Below are positions 1-8,692 of a DNA stretch of 64,000 bases, piece by piece. A program made the position numbers and the translations under genes. The DNA comes from Salegentibacter sp. (lineage in GTDB: Bacteria > Bacteroidota > Bacteroidia > Flavobacteriales > Flavobacteriaceae), in contig JAGXIH010000013.1 in the NCBI GenBank assembly GCA_024635795.1, positions 124,001 through 188,000 on the forward strand, written 5' to 3'. A model generated the notes under the pieces. That model ran no database searches. It was not told the DNA's origin and saw nothing but the letters and a program-made list of their open reading frames with translations. How positions within the stretch are numbered: the stretch's first letter is position 1; each line of letters starts with the position of its first letter.

Positions 1-474
1 ATCAGCCAGGTCCTCGAGGTGTTGAATTTCAGAAACCGTTGTTCTTATTTCTTGTAATTGCTTTTCCAGCATTGCTTTGGTATCAGGAGAAAAGGCGGTT
101 TTCTCTAATTTTTTTTCATATTCCTTGAGGCTTGCTTTTTCCCCCCGGAGACATTCTTCAAGAACCGCTTCATCATCATTTTTAGTGAATATGGTTTTAA
201 TGTCTATCCAGGTACGATGCAAATCTGCAGTGGCACTGCCTTTTTCCTTTGGTTCAGCATTAAGTGCTCTTATCGCCTTATGAATTTCGGTCGCAAACCT
301 ATTCCGCATTACCGCTTGTTTCTTAAGAAAATCTTTTAAACTCTCACTATCTGCTTCTTCCAAAACTTTCTTATAGCCTTTTTCAGCATCATAGTTTTTT
401 TCTAAAAGTTCTTGCAAACTATGGATTCGCTCCTTTTGGCTTTCTTCTTTCGCAGATTCTCTTGTGGTTTTCAT
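1..474 (-). CDS. DUF2383 (PA2169-type) four-helix-bundle stress protein, 3' end cut by the window
   Basis: Reading leftward from an ATG at 474, 158 codons stay open to the window edge, so the stop lies outside. The protein opens MKTTRESAKEES, is strongly charged and almost entirely helical by composition, and carries the pattern of the PA2169/DUF2383 family of ferritin-like four-helix bundles (paired segments around residues 20-50 and 70-150, with AEPKEKGSATADLHRTW as the characteristic middle). Proteins of this family occur in bacteria as stress-related genes of unknown biochemical role. The gene is divergent from the UspA gene at 617, with 142 bases between them, which fits a shared stress theme. 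The family call is from recognition of the repeat-like helical pattern, not from a search. Confidence 0.7.
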   Translation of the reverse strand, partial: MKTTRESAKEESQKERIHSLQELLEKNYDAEKGYKKVLEEADSESLKDFLKKQAVMRNRFATEIHKAIRALNAEPKEKGSATADLHRTWIDIKTIFTKNDDEAVLEECLRGEKASLKEYEKKLEKTAFSPDTKAMLEKQLQEIRTTVSEIQHLEDLAD

Positions 475-616
475 AATTCATTCATTTTAAAAGGTTAATA
501 CCTTTAAATTTACGGCTTCGGAATCTAATAGCAATTGATTTTAAATGGGTTTTAACAGAAATTAATTTAAAATATTCTTCTTAAATTCAAACCGCTAACC
601 AAAATCAACTTTAGCT

Positions 617-1075
617 ATGAAAAAAGTACTTATTGCCATAGATTACCATCCCGTTTCTGAAGAGGTCGTAAATGCCGGTTATGAATTAGCCAAAAAAATG
701 AGTGCAGAAGTATGCCTGGTTCATGTCTTGGCAGATGTGGCCTACTACGGAATTCAATATCAGCCATTTATGGGATATGAAGGCTATAGCGAAACGGCAA
801 TTGATTTAAACGTAGCCTCAGAAATGCGAGAGGTAGCTGAAAACTATTTAGAAAAAGCGGCAGAACATTTAAATGATGAAAAAGTCGGGAGACATCTTGC
901 TGAAGGAGATACCGCGCGGGCACTGCTGGATTATGCCGACGAATGGCAGGCAGATTTAATAGTGATGGGAACCCACAGCCACTCATTTTTAGAGAAACTG
1001 ATTATGGGAACTGTTGCGGCACAGGTACTGGAAAAAACGAAAGTTCCGGTTTATATGATTCCTGTGAAAAAATAA
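617..1075 (+). CDS. universal stress protein, single UspA domain
   Basis: A 152-residue protein covering one complete Usp domain. It begins with the typical beta strand KKVLIAIDYHPVSEE, and ends with the ATP-loop region VMGTHSHSFLEKLIMGT followed by the last strand VPVYMIPV. The usual G-x2-G-x9-G(S/T) signature is altered at the second glycine (GTHS), so ATP binding is plausible but not certain. Usp proteins are cytoplasmic, dimeric and induced in growth arrest or stress. It stands alone, divergent from the DUF2383 gene. No other function is suggested by context. Confidence 0.9.
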   Translation: MKKVLIAIDYHPVSEEVVNAGYELAKKMSAEVCLVHVLADVAYYGIQYQPFMGYEGYSETAIDLNVASEMREVAENYLEKAAEHLNDEKVGRHLAEGDTARALLDYADEWQADLIVMGTHSHSFLEKLIMGTVAAQVLEKTKVPVYMIPVKK

Positions 1076-1183
1076 TCTTTTTTCTCCCGTGTTTTATACC
1101 AACTTTTTCCTGCCGGAAGTCAAAAAAAATTGATTTTATGAGTTTAAAATACGTTTTAATTAGGAAAAGCTGTAGCCAGGCAT

Positions 1184-1191
1184 TAATTTTG
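1184..1191 (+). promoter_or_regulatory. candidate -7 box (TAATTTTG) for the cold-shock-domain gene
   Basis: The octamer fits the Bacteroidota TAnnTTTG -7 consensus. No good TTG -33 element is visible at the right distance. If used, transcription would start near 1198 and leave a leader of about 155 bases before the ATG at 1355. Confidence 0.3.
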
Positions 1192-1354
1192 CATACTAAG
1201 AAATATGCTGCAATAATTGTATTTCCGGTTATAAAACCTTATAATATCTCTATTGCATCGTAAAGCAGCTTTCAGGTTAAACCTTACCTGCTAGGTTACT
1301 TTACAGAAGAAAATAAGTTCAAACAATTAATAATCAATAGGTAGTTAACAACGA

Positions 1355-1795
1355 ATGGCAAAATCGCAACAAACATTTAATAAAATAGAAAAAGAGAAAA
1401 AACGTTTAAAAAAACGGGAAGAGAAAAAGAAGAAAAAGGTAGAACGGAAAGCTTCTAATTCTGATAGTCCTGAATTCGCTTATGTAGATCAGTATGGGAA
1501 TCTTACCGATACTCCACCAGATCCTGATCAAAAAGTAGAAGTAGATGCCGAAAGCATTGAAATTGGTGTACCTAAAAAAGAGGATATGCCAGAGGAAGAT
1601 CCGCAACGGGAAGGAAAAGTTTCCTTTTTCGATCACTCTAAAGGCTTTGGTTTCATTTTGGATACCCAAACCCAGGAAAAGTATTTTGTCCATATAAGCG
1701 GTACCCTCGAAGATATCGATGAAAATGACAAAGTTTCTTTTGAACTTGAAAGAGGCATGAAAGGAATGAATGCCGTAAAAGTTAAAAAGATATAA
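1355..1795 (+). CDS. cold-shock-domain protein with lysine-rich N-terminal tail
   Basis: A 146-residue protein. Residues 1-35 are a Lys/Glu-rich probable coiled coil or RNA-binding tail. Residues 36-80 are acidic and probably disordered. Residues 85-146 form a cold-shock domain with RNP1-like KGFGFI and RNP2-like KYFVHIS. It should bind single-stranded RNA or DNA. It lies directly upstream of a DbpA-like DEAD-box helicase, a common pairing of an RNA chaperone with an RNA helicase. The upstream gap of 279 bases is long for this dense region and could hold a leader. Unlike CspA (about 70 residues), this is an extended member of the family. Confidence 0.88.
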   Translation: MAKSQQTFNKIEKEKKRLKKREEKKKKKVERKASNSDSPEFAYVDQYGNLTDTPPDPDQKVEVDAESIEIGVPKKEDMPEEDPQREGKVSFFDHSKGFGFILDTQTQEKYFVHISGTLEDIDENDKVSFELERGMKGMNAVKVKKI

Positions 1796-1808
1796 TTTCA
1801 ATTCTAAG

Positions 1809-1841
1809 GCTTCGGTGTTAAACACCTTGTTTTACCGAAGC
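1809..1841 (+). terminator. hairpin after the cold-shock-domain gene
   Basis: An 8-bp outer stem GCTTCGGT/ACCGAAGC encloses a smaller inverted repeat GGTGT/ACACC, and is followed by a T-rich stretch. It lies 14 bases after the stop codon. The two stems are mutually exclusive in part, so it could be an attenuator rather than a plain terminator. Confidence 0.45.
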
Positions 1842-1926
1842 TTCTTCATTTTTAGGCCATTATTTGGCCTGTTACTCCCAGGAGCCTGATTTTACAATTT
1901 CCGGTTATCCCCATTTTATATATTTC

Positions 1927-3249
1927 ATGCATAAAACTAAAAAAAATCATCAGGAGATCCTGACCAAGCTCGGTATATCTGAACTTAATCCTATGCAAAA
2001 AGAAGCGCATAAGGTAATTTTGGAACAAAAAGATACTGTTCTTCTTTCTCCAACCGGAACCGGAAAAACCCTGGGGTTTTTAATGCCCTTATTGGAATTG
2101 CTGGATCCTGATCAAGATCAGGTTCAGGCTATTATCTTGGTCCCGTCAAGGGAGCTTGCAATACAAATTGAGCAGGTAACACGGGAAATAGGCTCCGGTT
2201 TTAAAACCAATGCTGTTTATGGGGGACGTGCATTTGCTAAAGATAAAGTAGAATTAAATCACCCTCCGGCAATTCTCATTGGTACTCCGGGTCGTGTTGC
2301 CGACCATATAAGGAGAAATACATTTGCTGTAGAAGAGATCAAATTCCTAATCCTGGATGAATTCGATAAATCTCTGGAGGTAGGATTTGTGGCTGAAATG
2401 AGTGAGATTATTGAAAGTTTAACCAACCTGGAAAAACGTATTTTAACCTCTGCAACCCAGGAAATTGAAATCCCAAAATTTGCAGGAGTTAAGGACCCAA
2501 AAATATTGAATTATCTGGAAGGAGGGGAGTCACAACTAGAGATTAAAACCGTATCGGTACCGGGACGTAACAAACTCCCGGGCCTAAAAAAACTCATCAA
2601 TCAAAACCCGGAAGCCACCGGAATAGTTTTCTGTAATTTTAAGGACAGCATCGCAGAAGTCAGTGATTTTTTGAACAAAAATAAAATCTCTCACACTTGT
2701 TTTTTTGGGGGAATGGAACAAAAAAACAGGGAACGAGCCCTGATTAAATTCCGTAACGGAAGCCATAGAATAATTATCGCGACCGATCTTGCGGCACGTG
2801 GAATAGATGTGCCTGAGATCGATTTTATAGTCCATTACCAGCTTCCATTTAAAAATCAGGAGTTTACCCATAGGAATGGAAGAACCGCCCGGATGAATTC
2901 CGAAGGTATTGCTTATGTTTTGCACGGTGAAAATGAGAAATTACCGGAGTTTATTAACCTGAATCAGCATAAATGGGGGAAAGGGGCTTCGGTTGGAAAT
3001 ATAACAAAAAACTTCTCTGAACAAACAACTTTATTTATTTCCGGAGGAAGAAAAGATAAGATTTCAAAAGGTGATATAGCCGGTTTGTTCCTGAAACAAG
3101 GAGATCTTGAAAAAGAAGAACTTGGCCTTATAGAGCTAAAACAGGAATGCGCTTTTGTTGCTGTACCTGAGCAAAAAGCTGAAGCACTTATAGCTTCCCT
3201 TAATAACTCAAAACTTAAAAAGAAAAAAGTAAGAATACGAAACGTGTAA
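1927..3249 (+). CDS. DEAD-box RNA helicase with DbpA-type C-terminal RNA-binding domain
   Basis: ATP-dependent RNA helicase, 440 residues from the ATG at 1927; an upstream in-frame TTG at 1864 would add 21 residues that do not look like the family. Motif I is SPTGTGKT (about residue 40), Ia PSRELAIQ, Ib TPGR, motif II is DEFD instead of DEAD (about residue 143), [17 protein letters not shown] and [10 protein letters not shown]. The last 75 residues, from [12 protein letters not shown] to the Lys/Arg-rich end, match the RRM-like domain that anchors DbpA to 23S rRNA, which suggests a role in 50S assembly. It follows the cold-shock-domain gene on the same strand. Confidence 0.9.
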   Translation: MHKTKKNHQEILTKLGISELNPMQKEAHKVILEQKDTVLLSPTGTGKTLGFLMPLLELLDPDQDQVQAIILVPSRELAIQIEQVTREIGSGFKTNAVYGGRAFAKDKVELNHPPAILIGTPGRVADHIRRNTFAVEEIKFLILDEFDKSLEVGFVAEMSEIIESLTNLEKRILTSATQEIEIPKFAGVKDPKILNYLEGGESQLEIKTVSVPGRNKLPGLKKLINQNPEATGIVFCNFKDSIAEVSDFLNKNKISHTCFFGGMEQKNRERALIKFRNGSHRIIIATDLAARGIDVPEIDFIVHYQLPFKNQEFTHRNGRTARMNSEGIAYVLHGENEKLPEFINLNQHKWGKGASVGNITKNFSEQTTLFISGGRKDKISKGDIAGLFLKQGDLEKEELGLIELKQECAFVAVPEQKAEALIASLNNSKLKKKKVRIRNV

Positions 3250-3281
3250 TCAACTCATCTTTAATTCTATTGAATTTAATT

Positions 3282-3497
3282 ATGGAAAATCGCCAGCCAA
3301 ATAATCCGCTCCACGGAGTAAAACTTGCTGAAATTCTGGAATTTCTGGTGAACCGCTATGGCTGGGAAGAACTGGGGAGGAGGATAAATATAAGGTGTTT
3401 CACCAAGGATCCTTCTATCAAATCCAGTCTTAAATTCTTACAAAAAACGCCTTGGGCAAGAACCAAAGTAGAGAATTTATATCTCGATTCGCATTAG
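3282..3497 (+). CDS. VF530/DUF2132 family small protein
   Basis: A 71-residue protein from the ATG at 3282 (an in-frame TTG at 3270 is a less likely start). The block [16 protein letters not shown], then [10 protein letters not shown], then [17 protein letters not shown] is the VF530 family signature. The family is named after a Vibrio fischeri protein and is described as DNA-binding; its cell role is unknown. It follows the helicase with a gap of 32 bases and may be cotranscribed with it. Confidence 0.88.
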   Translation: MENRQPNNPLHGVKLAEILEFLVNRYGWEELGRRINIRCFTKDPSIKSSLKFLQKTPWARTKVENLYLDSH

Positions 3498-3706
3498 GCT
3501 TATTTGCAAAATATCGGTACCAGACAGTCAATTAAAGCGTAGAAAAGCAGAGTGTGGCTAGTATATTATATTTTTATTTCGCGCAAACCTTACTTGCTCA
3601 AAATACAGGAAAATACGTATAAGTTAACAAGTAGTTTGAAGGTAACTTGAATTGTTTTAAGTAAAAGTTATTTAGAATATAGTTAATTCCTTAAAAACCT
3701 GTAACC

Positions 3707-4168
3707 ATGAAAACATTATTTCAATCCTTTAAAACTAAAATTTTACTGTTGTCTTTGACTTTTCTGGCTACGGTAACGCTCTTTGCTCAGGAACCATTTG
3801 TAGATTCTGTAGTAATTACCAAAGCCGATAATAATTTGCAATGGGGACCTTGTCCTGATTTTATGCCTGCCGGTTGCGGGATAGCTGTTTTACATGGGGA
3901 TCCCGCCAAGAAAAATGCTGACGTTTTCTTTAAAGTACCCGCAAATACCCAAATCCCTAATCACAAGCATACTTCAGCCGAACGTATGGTATTAGTTTCA
4001 GGAGAATTGGAAGTTACTTATGAAGGTGAAGATTCGCGAGTTTTAAAAGAAGGAACTTATGCTTACGGGCCGGCACAGAAACCACATTCGGCTAAATGTG
4101 GAGATTCGCCTTGTGTACTTTTTATTGCATTTGAAGAACCCATAGATGCTTTTGCAGTAGAAGAATAG
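3707..4168 (+). CDS. secreted cupin-domain protein
   Basis: A 153-residue protein with a clear signal peptide (about residues 1-27: KTK, then a hydrophobic core ending in TLFAQ, cleavage before QEPF). The mature part is a single small cupin barrel. Motif 1 carries HKHTSAERM with His, His and Glu ligands, and motif 2 carries the ligand His in AQKPHSAKC, so a metal site is intact. Two Cys pairs (WGPCPDF/PAGC and KCG/SPC) may form disulfides in the periplasm. Substrate unknown. It is monocistronic, with about 200-300 bases of non-coding DNA on each side. Confidence 0.85.
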   Translation: MKTLFQSFKTKILLLSLTFLATVTLFAQEPFVDSVVITKADNNLQWGPCPDFMPAGCGIAVLHGDPAKKNADVFFKVPANTQIPNHKHTSAERMVLVSGELEVTYEGEDSRVLKEGTYAYGPAQKPHSAKCGDSPCVLFIAFEEPIDAFAVEE

Positions 4169-4469
4169 AGTTTTTGAAATAGAGAAATAAAAAGTGAGTC
4201 TTCCTGGAAGCCTCTCTTTGTTTACTCAGTTGTATTGTATTGCAGTGTTTATTCCTATTATCTAATTATCTAAAATGACCTATAATTTATATTATGTAAA
4301 ATAGGATAATTGGGACCACTTCCAATGTTCATCCTTCTTAAACTTCGGACTTATCCTCTATCTCTAAAGTTTTCTAAAATTTGAGCATAATACCTGTTAG
4401 CGATATATAATTATTGTAATTTCATTCTTACACTGAAATTAATCAACCAATAAATTAAATCTGATCTCT
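4169..4469 (+). other. intergenic stretch without a recognisable gene
   Basis: 301 bases of AT-rich DNA between the cupin and CDF genes. I find no open frame of plausible composition, no tRNA and no strong hairpin. It presumably holds the promoter of the CDF gene, but no good TAnnTTTG box is visible. Confidence 0.6.
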
Positions 4470-5384
4470 ATGGCAGGCGGATCTAAAATCGCAATCTATG
4501 GTGCCATTGGCGCCAATACCCTTATAGCTATCAGCAAATTTACAGCAGCGTTTTTCACAGGCAGTTCTGCAATGCTGGCTGAAGGTATTCACTCCCTTGT
4601 AGATACCGGAAATGGTCTACTCCTTCTTCTCGGTATAAAACGGTCCCAGCAAGAACCAGACAAATTGCATCCATTTGGTTATGGTAAGGAAGTATATTTC
4701 TGGAGTTTTGTGGTAAGCATCCTTATTTTTGCCCTGGGTGGCGGTTTTGCTATTTATGAAGGCATTCACGCCGTACAGGACCCTCTTGTAATTGTTGACC
4801 CTACCTGGAATTATGTGGTTCTGGGCGCAGCAATTATTTTTGAAGGAACCGCTTTATACCTGGCCCTTAAAACATTTAATAAATCGCGGGCAAAGAAAAC
4901 CAACCTTATCAGCAGCATTGTAAAAAGTAAAGATGCTGCGACTTTTGCGGTAATTATTGAGGATACAGCAGCTCTGGCGGGACTTCTTGTAGCGTTGTTG
5001 GGTATATTCCTATCCCAACAACTTCAGAATCCATATTTCGATGGAGCCTCCTCTATCCTTATTGGGCTTATTCTCTTAATTGTAGCCACTTTTCTCGCCC
5101 GGGAAAGCAAAGGTCTTCTCTTAGGTGAAAGTGCCAGCGCCGCTGTAATGGTTTCCCTGGAAAAAATCCTGAAAAGAAACATTAATATAAAAGATTGGGG
5201 TGTTCCCCAAACTATGCACTTTGGTCCTGAAAACATATTTGCAGTGATCGAGATAGATCTGGCAGATGATCTCAAACTCATTCAGGCAGAACAAACAATG
5301 GAAAGTCTGCGTTTGGAAATTAAAAATAAAATACCCCAAATTAGTCAGGTGGTTATTCATAGTAGTAATGAATTCACAGAATAA
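4470..5384 (+). CDS. cation diffusion facilitator family transporter (SLC30A9-like)
   Basis: A 304-residue inner-membrane protein with about six transmembrane segments in the first 220 residues, followed by a cytosolic domain. TM2 carries the metal motif AEGIHSLVDTGN, and HPFGYGKE follows in the loop. TM5 has IEDTAALAG, the form seen in the ZnT9/SLC30A9-like branch rather than HxxxD. These proteins exchange divalent cations, usually Zn2+, for protons. Cation choice cannot be read from sequence. The gene appears monocistronic. Confidence 0.88.
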   Translation: MAGGSKIAIYGAIGANTLIAISKFTAAFFTGSSAMLAEGIHSLVDTGNGLLLLLGIKRSQQEPDKLHPFGYGKEVYFWSFVVSILIFALGGGFAIYEGIHAVQDPLVIVDPTWNYVVLGAAIIFEGTALYLALKTFNKSRAKKTNLISSIVKSKDAATFAVIIEDTAALAGLLVALLGIFLSQQLQNPYFDGASSILIGLILLIVATFLARESKGLLLGESASAAVMVSLEKILKRNINIKDWGVPQTMHFGPENIFAVIEIDLADDLKLIQAEQTMESLRLEIKNKIPQISQVVIHSSNEFTE

Positions 5385-5519
5385 ACAAATTATAAACTAA
5401 ATATATAGTTCTTGAGAAGTTTTCATGAATACCAATCATAAATCTTTGCCAAATATACCAGAGATGCTTGTATTGTTAGTGAAATTTATTTTTCTTGAAC
5501 CTAAATTAAAAACAGAATT

Positions 5520-5819
5520 ATGGACGCAAGATTTCAATATGTTAAGATCGATAAAAGCGAAGATTTGGAGGAATTCAGCCAGAAAAAGCTCGATAAATTA
5601 GAAGATAAATATGATTTTATTATAAGTGCTGAAGTACGTTTTAAAAAACACGAAGTGGAAGATCCTAAAGGATATATCTGCAACATAAATATAAGTATGC
5701 CAGGTCCTAAAATCTTTGCAGAATCGAACGAAACTTCATTTGAAGCCGCTGTTGTAGAATCCATTAAGGATATCGATCGTCAGCTTCAGAAAAGAAAAGC
5801 AAAAATGAGCACTCATTAA
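5520..5819 (+). CDS. hpf: ribosome hibernation-promoting factor, short form
   Basis: A 99-residue HPF/RaiA (S30AE) protein. It has the beta-alpha-beta-beta-beta-alpha layout, with basic helix 2 ending in QLQKRKAKMSTH and the central VRFKKHEVEDPKGY strand pair. It binds the 30S decoding centre in stationary phase and inactivates or dimerises ribosomes. At 99 residues it is the short form without the C-terminal dimerisation domain of long HPF. It is followed by a strong terminator shared with the convergent aconitase gene. Confidence 0.9.
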   Translation: MDARFQYVKIDKSEDLEEFSQKKLDKLEDKYDFIISAEVRFKKHEVEDPKGYICNINISMPGPKIFAESNETSFEAAVVESIKDIDRQLQKRKAKMSTH

Positions 5820-5840
5820 TAGGAGTCGAATAATTTAATA

Positions 5841-5870
5841 AAAAGGGTCTGTTATTTCAGACCCTTTTTT
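5841..5870 (+). terminator. bidirectional terminator between hpf and the aconitase gene
   Basis: Perfect stem AAAAGGGTCTG / CAGACCCTTTT with a 6-base loop and a T run. The A run on the other side makes it work in both directions for the two convergent genes. Confidence 0.88.
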
Positions 5871-5885
5871 CATTTTGTTTAACTA

Positions 5886-7928
5886 CTATTTCATCTTATT
5901 CATCTTATTCATCTTATCCTCATAGGTTTGGTCTAAGGCTTCGTCTTCTCCCAGTTCCTCCTCTTCAATTCTTTCTTTGAATTCATTAATGATCCCGCCT
6001 TTGAGCAAAATGTTTATCTGGCGATCACTCATACTGTGTTTAGTTTCAAATTTTACTTTCTCACCGTTTGGTTTACGAACAATCACATTGATATTATTTC
6101 GGTTGATGATATCATTACGGAGATTTTTGAATGTAATTATATCCCCCTGCTCTATTTTCTCGTAATCACTAATATCCAAAAATTCCAGTGGTAGAATTCC
6201 GAAATTAACCAGGTTTTGCCAGGCGATTCGCGCATAAGAATTGGCTATTACCGCTACCTGTCCCAGATATTTTGGTGCAATGGCTGCGTGCTCTCTACTT
6301 GAGCCCTGCGCATAATTATCTTTTGCAACCACAATGTGACCACCGTGCTCGGCTTTAGTTTTAATTGCACGGTCATAAAAAGTCTCATCAATTACCGTAA
6401 AAGAATATTTACTGATTTCAGGAAGATTACTCCTGAAAGGTAAAACCTCTGCCCCTGCTTTCAGGATCTCATCGGTAGAAATATTATCGCCCATTTTCAA
6501 CAAAACCGGAACACTGTAATGGTCCTGCATTGGTTCAATATACGGAAGCGATTTAATATTCGGCCCCTTTTCTAGCTCAATACCGGAATTGTCTTCCGGC
6601 GGTGCCACGAGCATTTCGGTGTTAATAATTTCCAGTTCGGGATATTTAAACTGTGGATAACTCATATTGTAAAGCTTTTCCAAATCCCGGGGATCGGTAA
6701 TTTTTCCTGTTAATGCGGAAGCTGCGGCAGTTTCAGGGCTACATAGGTAAACCTGATCATCTTTAGTCCCCGACCTATCGGGGAAATTTCTCGGCATAGT
6801 TCTCAAACTTATAGTTTTAGAGGCCGGCGCCTGCCCCATTCCTATACATCCCATACAGCCGGACTGGTGAAACCTTGCTCCTGCTTTAATGAGATTGGCA
6901 AAGGCCCGGTTATCTATCATATTCTGAATTACCTGTCTTGAAGTTGGGTTTATATCAAAAGAAACATCTCCACTAACAGTTTTTCCATCAACAATGGCAC
7001 CTGCCATCCAGAAATCCCTTAATCCGGGGTTGGCCGAAGAACCTATTACAACCTGGCTTATCTCCTTGCCTTCTACTTCTCTCACCGGGACCACATTCCC
7101 CGGGCTCGTGGGTTTTGCTATTAGAGGAACAAGTTCATCCAAAATAATTTCTTCATGAAGGTCATATTCACAGCCCTCATCAGCTATTAATTCTTTCCAG
7201 TCTTCCTCTCTGTTTTGTGATTTTAAAAATCTTCGGGTTTCCTCATCACTCGGAAAAACTGTGGTAGTAGCACCTAATTCGGCTCCCATATTAGCGATCA
7301 CATGGCGGTCCATCGCACTTAAGTTTTTAAGTCCGTCTCCGTAATATTCTACAACCTTCCCTACTCCACCTTTCACATCGTGACGTCGTAACATTTCAAG
7401 GATAATGTCTTTTGCACTAACCCAGTCCGGAAGATTACCTGTTAACTTTACACCCCAAACCTGTGGCATTTTCACAAAGTATGGTTGTCCCGCAATTGCG
7501 GCGGCTACATCCAGGCCTCCTGTACCTATGGCAAGCATACCCAGAGCACCTGCCGCTGGGGTATGGCTATCTGAACCTACCATGGTTTTTCCCGGTTTTC
7601 CAAATCGCTCCATATGTACCGGGTGACTTACACCGTTCCCGGGCCGGCTATACCATAGTCCGAATTTTCGCGCAGCTGACTGCAGAAAAACGTGATCATC
7701 AGCATTTTTAAAATCTGTTTGCAAGAGATTATGATCTACATATTGAACAGCGACTTCAGTTTGTGCTTTCTGAAGTCCCATGGCTTCCAGCTCCAATTGC
7801 ACCAATGTTCCGGTGGCATCCTGAAGTAAGGCCTGGTCTATTTTGATCCCTATCTCGGTACCAGGCTTCATCTCCCCTTTGAGAAGATGCTCTTTAATAA
7901 GTTTCTGGGTTACATTTAATTTTGACAT
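5886..7928 (-). CDS. aconitate hydratase, Aquifex/TIGR01342-type
   Basis: A 680-residue aconitase-superfamily enzyme (citrate to isocitrate via cis-aconitate). The N-terminal Fe-S domains include YVDHNLLQ and GSDSHTPAAG, and the swivel domain carries DNISTDEI and YAQGSSREHAA. Two cluster cysteines are visible, C358 and C361 in SGCMGCIGMG. The third position, normally GSCTN, reads IGSSANPG with Ser298. I believe this is usual for this subfamily, which is shorter than the mitochondrial-type enzyme of flavobacteria. The C-terminus has an acidic extension ending in a 9-base tandem repeat (NKM NKM). It is monocistronic, and a terminator lies just after its stop. Confidence 0.85.
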   Translation of the reverse strand: MSKLNVTQKLIKEHLLKGEMKPGTEIGIKIDQALLQDATGTLVQLELEAMGLQKAQTEVAVQYVDHNLLQTDFKNADDHVFLQSAARKFGLWYSRPGNGVSHPVHMERFGKPGKTMVGSDSHTPAAGALGMLAIGTGGLDVAAAIAGQPYFVKMPQVWGVKLTGNLPDWVSAKDIILEMLRRHDVKGGVGKVVEYYGDGLKNLSAMDRHVIANMGAELGATTTVFPSDEETRRFLKSQNREEDWKELIADEGCEYDLHEEIILDELVPLIAKPTSPGNVVPVREVEGKEISQVVIGSSANPGLRDFWMAGAIVDGKTVSGDVSFDINPTSRQVIQNMIDNRAFANLIKAGARFHQSGCMGCIGMGQAPASKTISLRTMPRNFPDRSGTKDDQVYLCSPETAAASALTGKITDPRDLEKLYNMSYPQFKYPELEIINTEMLVAPPEDNSGIELEKGPNIKSLPYIEPMQDHYSVPVLLKMGDNISTDEILKAGAEVLPFRSNLPEISKYSFTVIDETFYDRAIKTKAEHGGHIVVAKDNYAQGSSREHAAIAPKYLGQVAVIANSYARIAWQNLVNFGILPLEFLDISDYEKIEQGDIITFKNLRNDIINRNNINVIVRKPNGEKVKFETKHSMSDRQINILLKGGIINEFKERIEEEELGEDEALDQTYEDKMNKMNKMK
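5889..5916 (-). repeat. 9-bp tandem repeat encoding the C-terminal (NKM)n of the aconitase
   Basis: About three adjacent copies of TTCATCTTA on the plus strand give MNKMNKMK at the protein end. The tract is in frame multiples, so slippage would only lengthen or shorten the tail. Confidence 0.8.
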
Positions 7929-8051
7929 AATTGGTTAATTTTATTCCTTAAAATATCATTTTTTCTACTGATTTACCTGCCATTTAACAATATCTTATAG
8001 CTTGATTCTGCCCGAAAATCTTATTTTGATCATCTAACCAATCTTTAGATT

Positions 8052-8587
8052 ATGAGTGTAATAATAAAAAGGGGCTTCTTGGCGGTGCAGTGTCTACTCT
8101 CGCTATGGCTTCCGGTACATTTATTCTGGGAAGACTTTCGGGTTATGAAGCTAAGGTTTTATTGGGATCTTCTCTCTCAGGCATTAATATGCTTTGCAAT
8201 ACGGTTATCTTAAGTTCCTCAACCATTCTGGCTTTAATGCTAACCCTATTGAGCTTAAGTCGGGCTCCAAATTCCAGTTTAAATAAGTAACATTACCGGC
8301 AGGTGCTGAGTATCGCTAGATATGATACTATCCTGATAATTTCAGCAGTGATAGCTTTTTTATTTCTAAATATTCCTATTATTGAAAGCCAGGAAGTACC
8401 CGGGAACTGGTATACTACAATTTATCATATAACTCCTGGTGTTGCAGCTCTACTTGGATGTGGTTTGATCGCTATAGTGACTAAGCTGTAAGGTACAATA
8501 GCAAATATAATTTTAATTGTTGGCCTTGGGGTTACCGATCATCCATTGATAGAAGATGAACAGGAGCATAAGGTCAGTGAGGAATAA
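8052..8587 (+). pseudogene. decayed multi-pass membrane protein gene (frameshift after start, two in-frame stops)
   Basis: One reading frame from about 8060 to 8587 encodes a coherent membrane protein: GLLGGAVSTLAMASGTFI, then SLSGINMLCNTVIL, a second block YRQVLSIARYDTILIIS with further hydrophobic segments, and a tail NIILIVGLGVTDHPLIEDE. It is broken by TAA at 8288-8290 and TAA at 8489-8491, with the same frame continuing sensibly after each. The only ATG (8052) is one base out of frame, consistent with a 1-base deletion right after the start. I recognise the pattern as a flavobacterial membrane protein of unknown function. Two short ORFs here (8090-8290 and 8303-8491) are pieces of it rather than separate genes. 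Confidence 0.75.
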
Positions 8588-8692
8588 ATAAAATGGGGCC
8601 GCCTGAAGAATAAAACCAATACTCATCTAAATCCTGTTAGAAATTGGGAAAGGCATCGTTTTATTTTTATAACAGCCCCGGGAAACTAAAAT

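Noticed and set aside
943..1263. 106-codon ORF overlapping the uspA end
   Set aside because: It runs in a different frame inside uspA and into non-coding DNA, with unusual composition and no family pattern.
8303..8491. Short ORF as an independent 62-residue membrane protein
   Set aside because: It is in the same frame as the ORF before it and the text after its stop, so the three are pieces of one broken gene.
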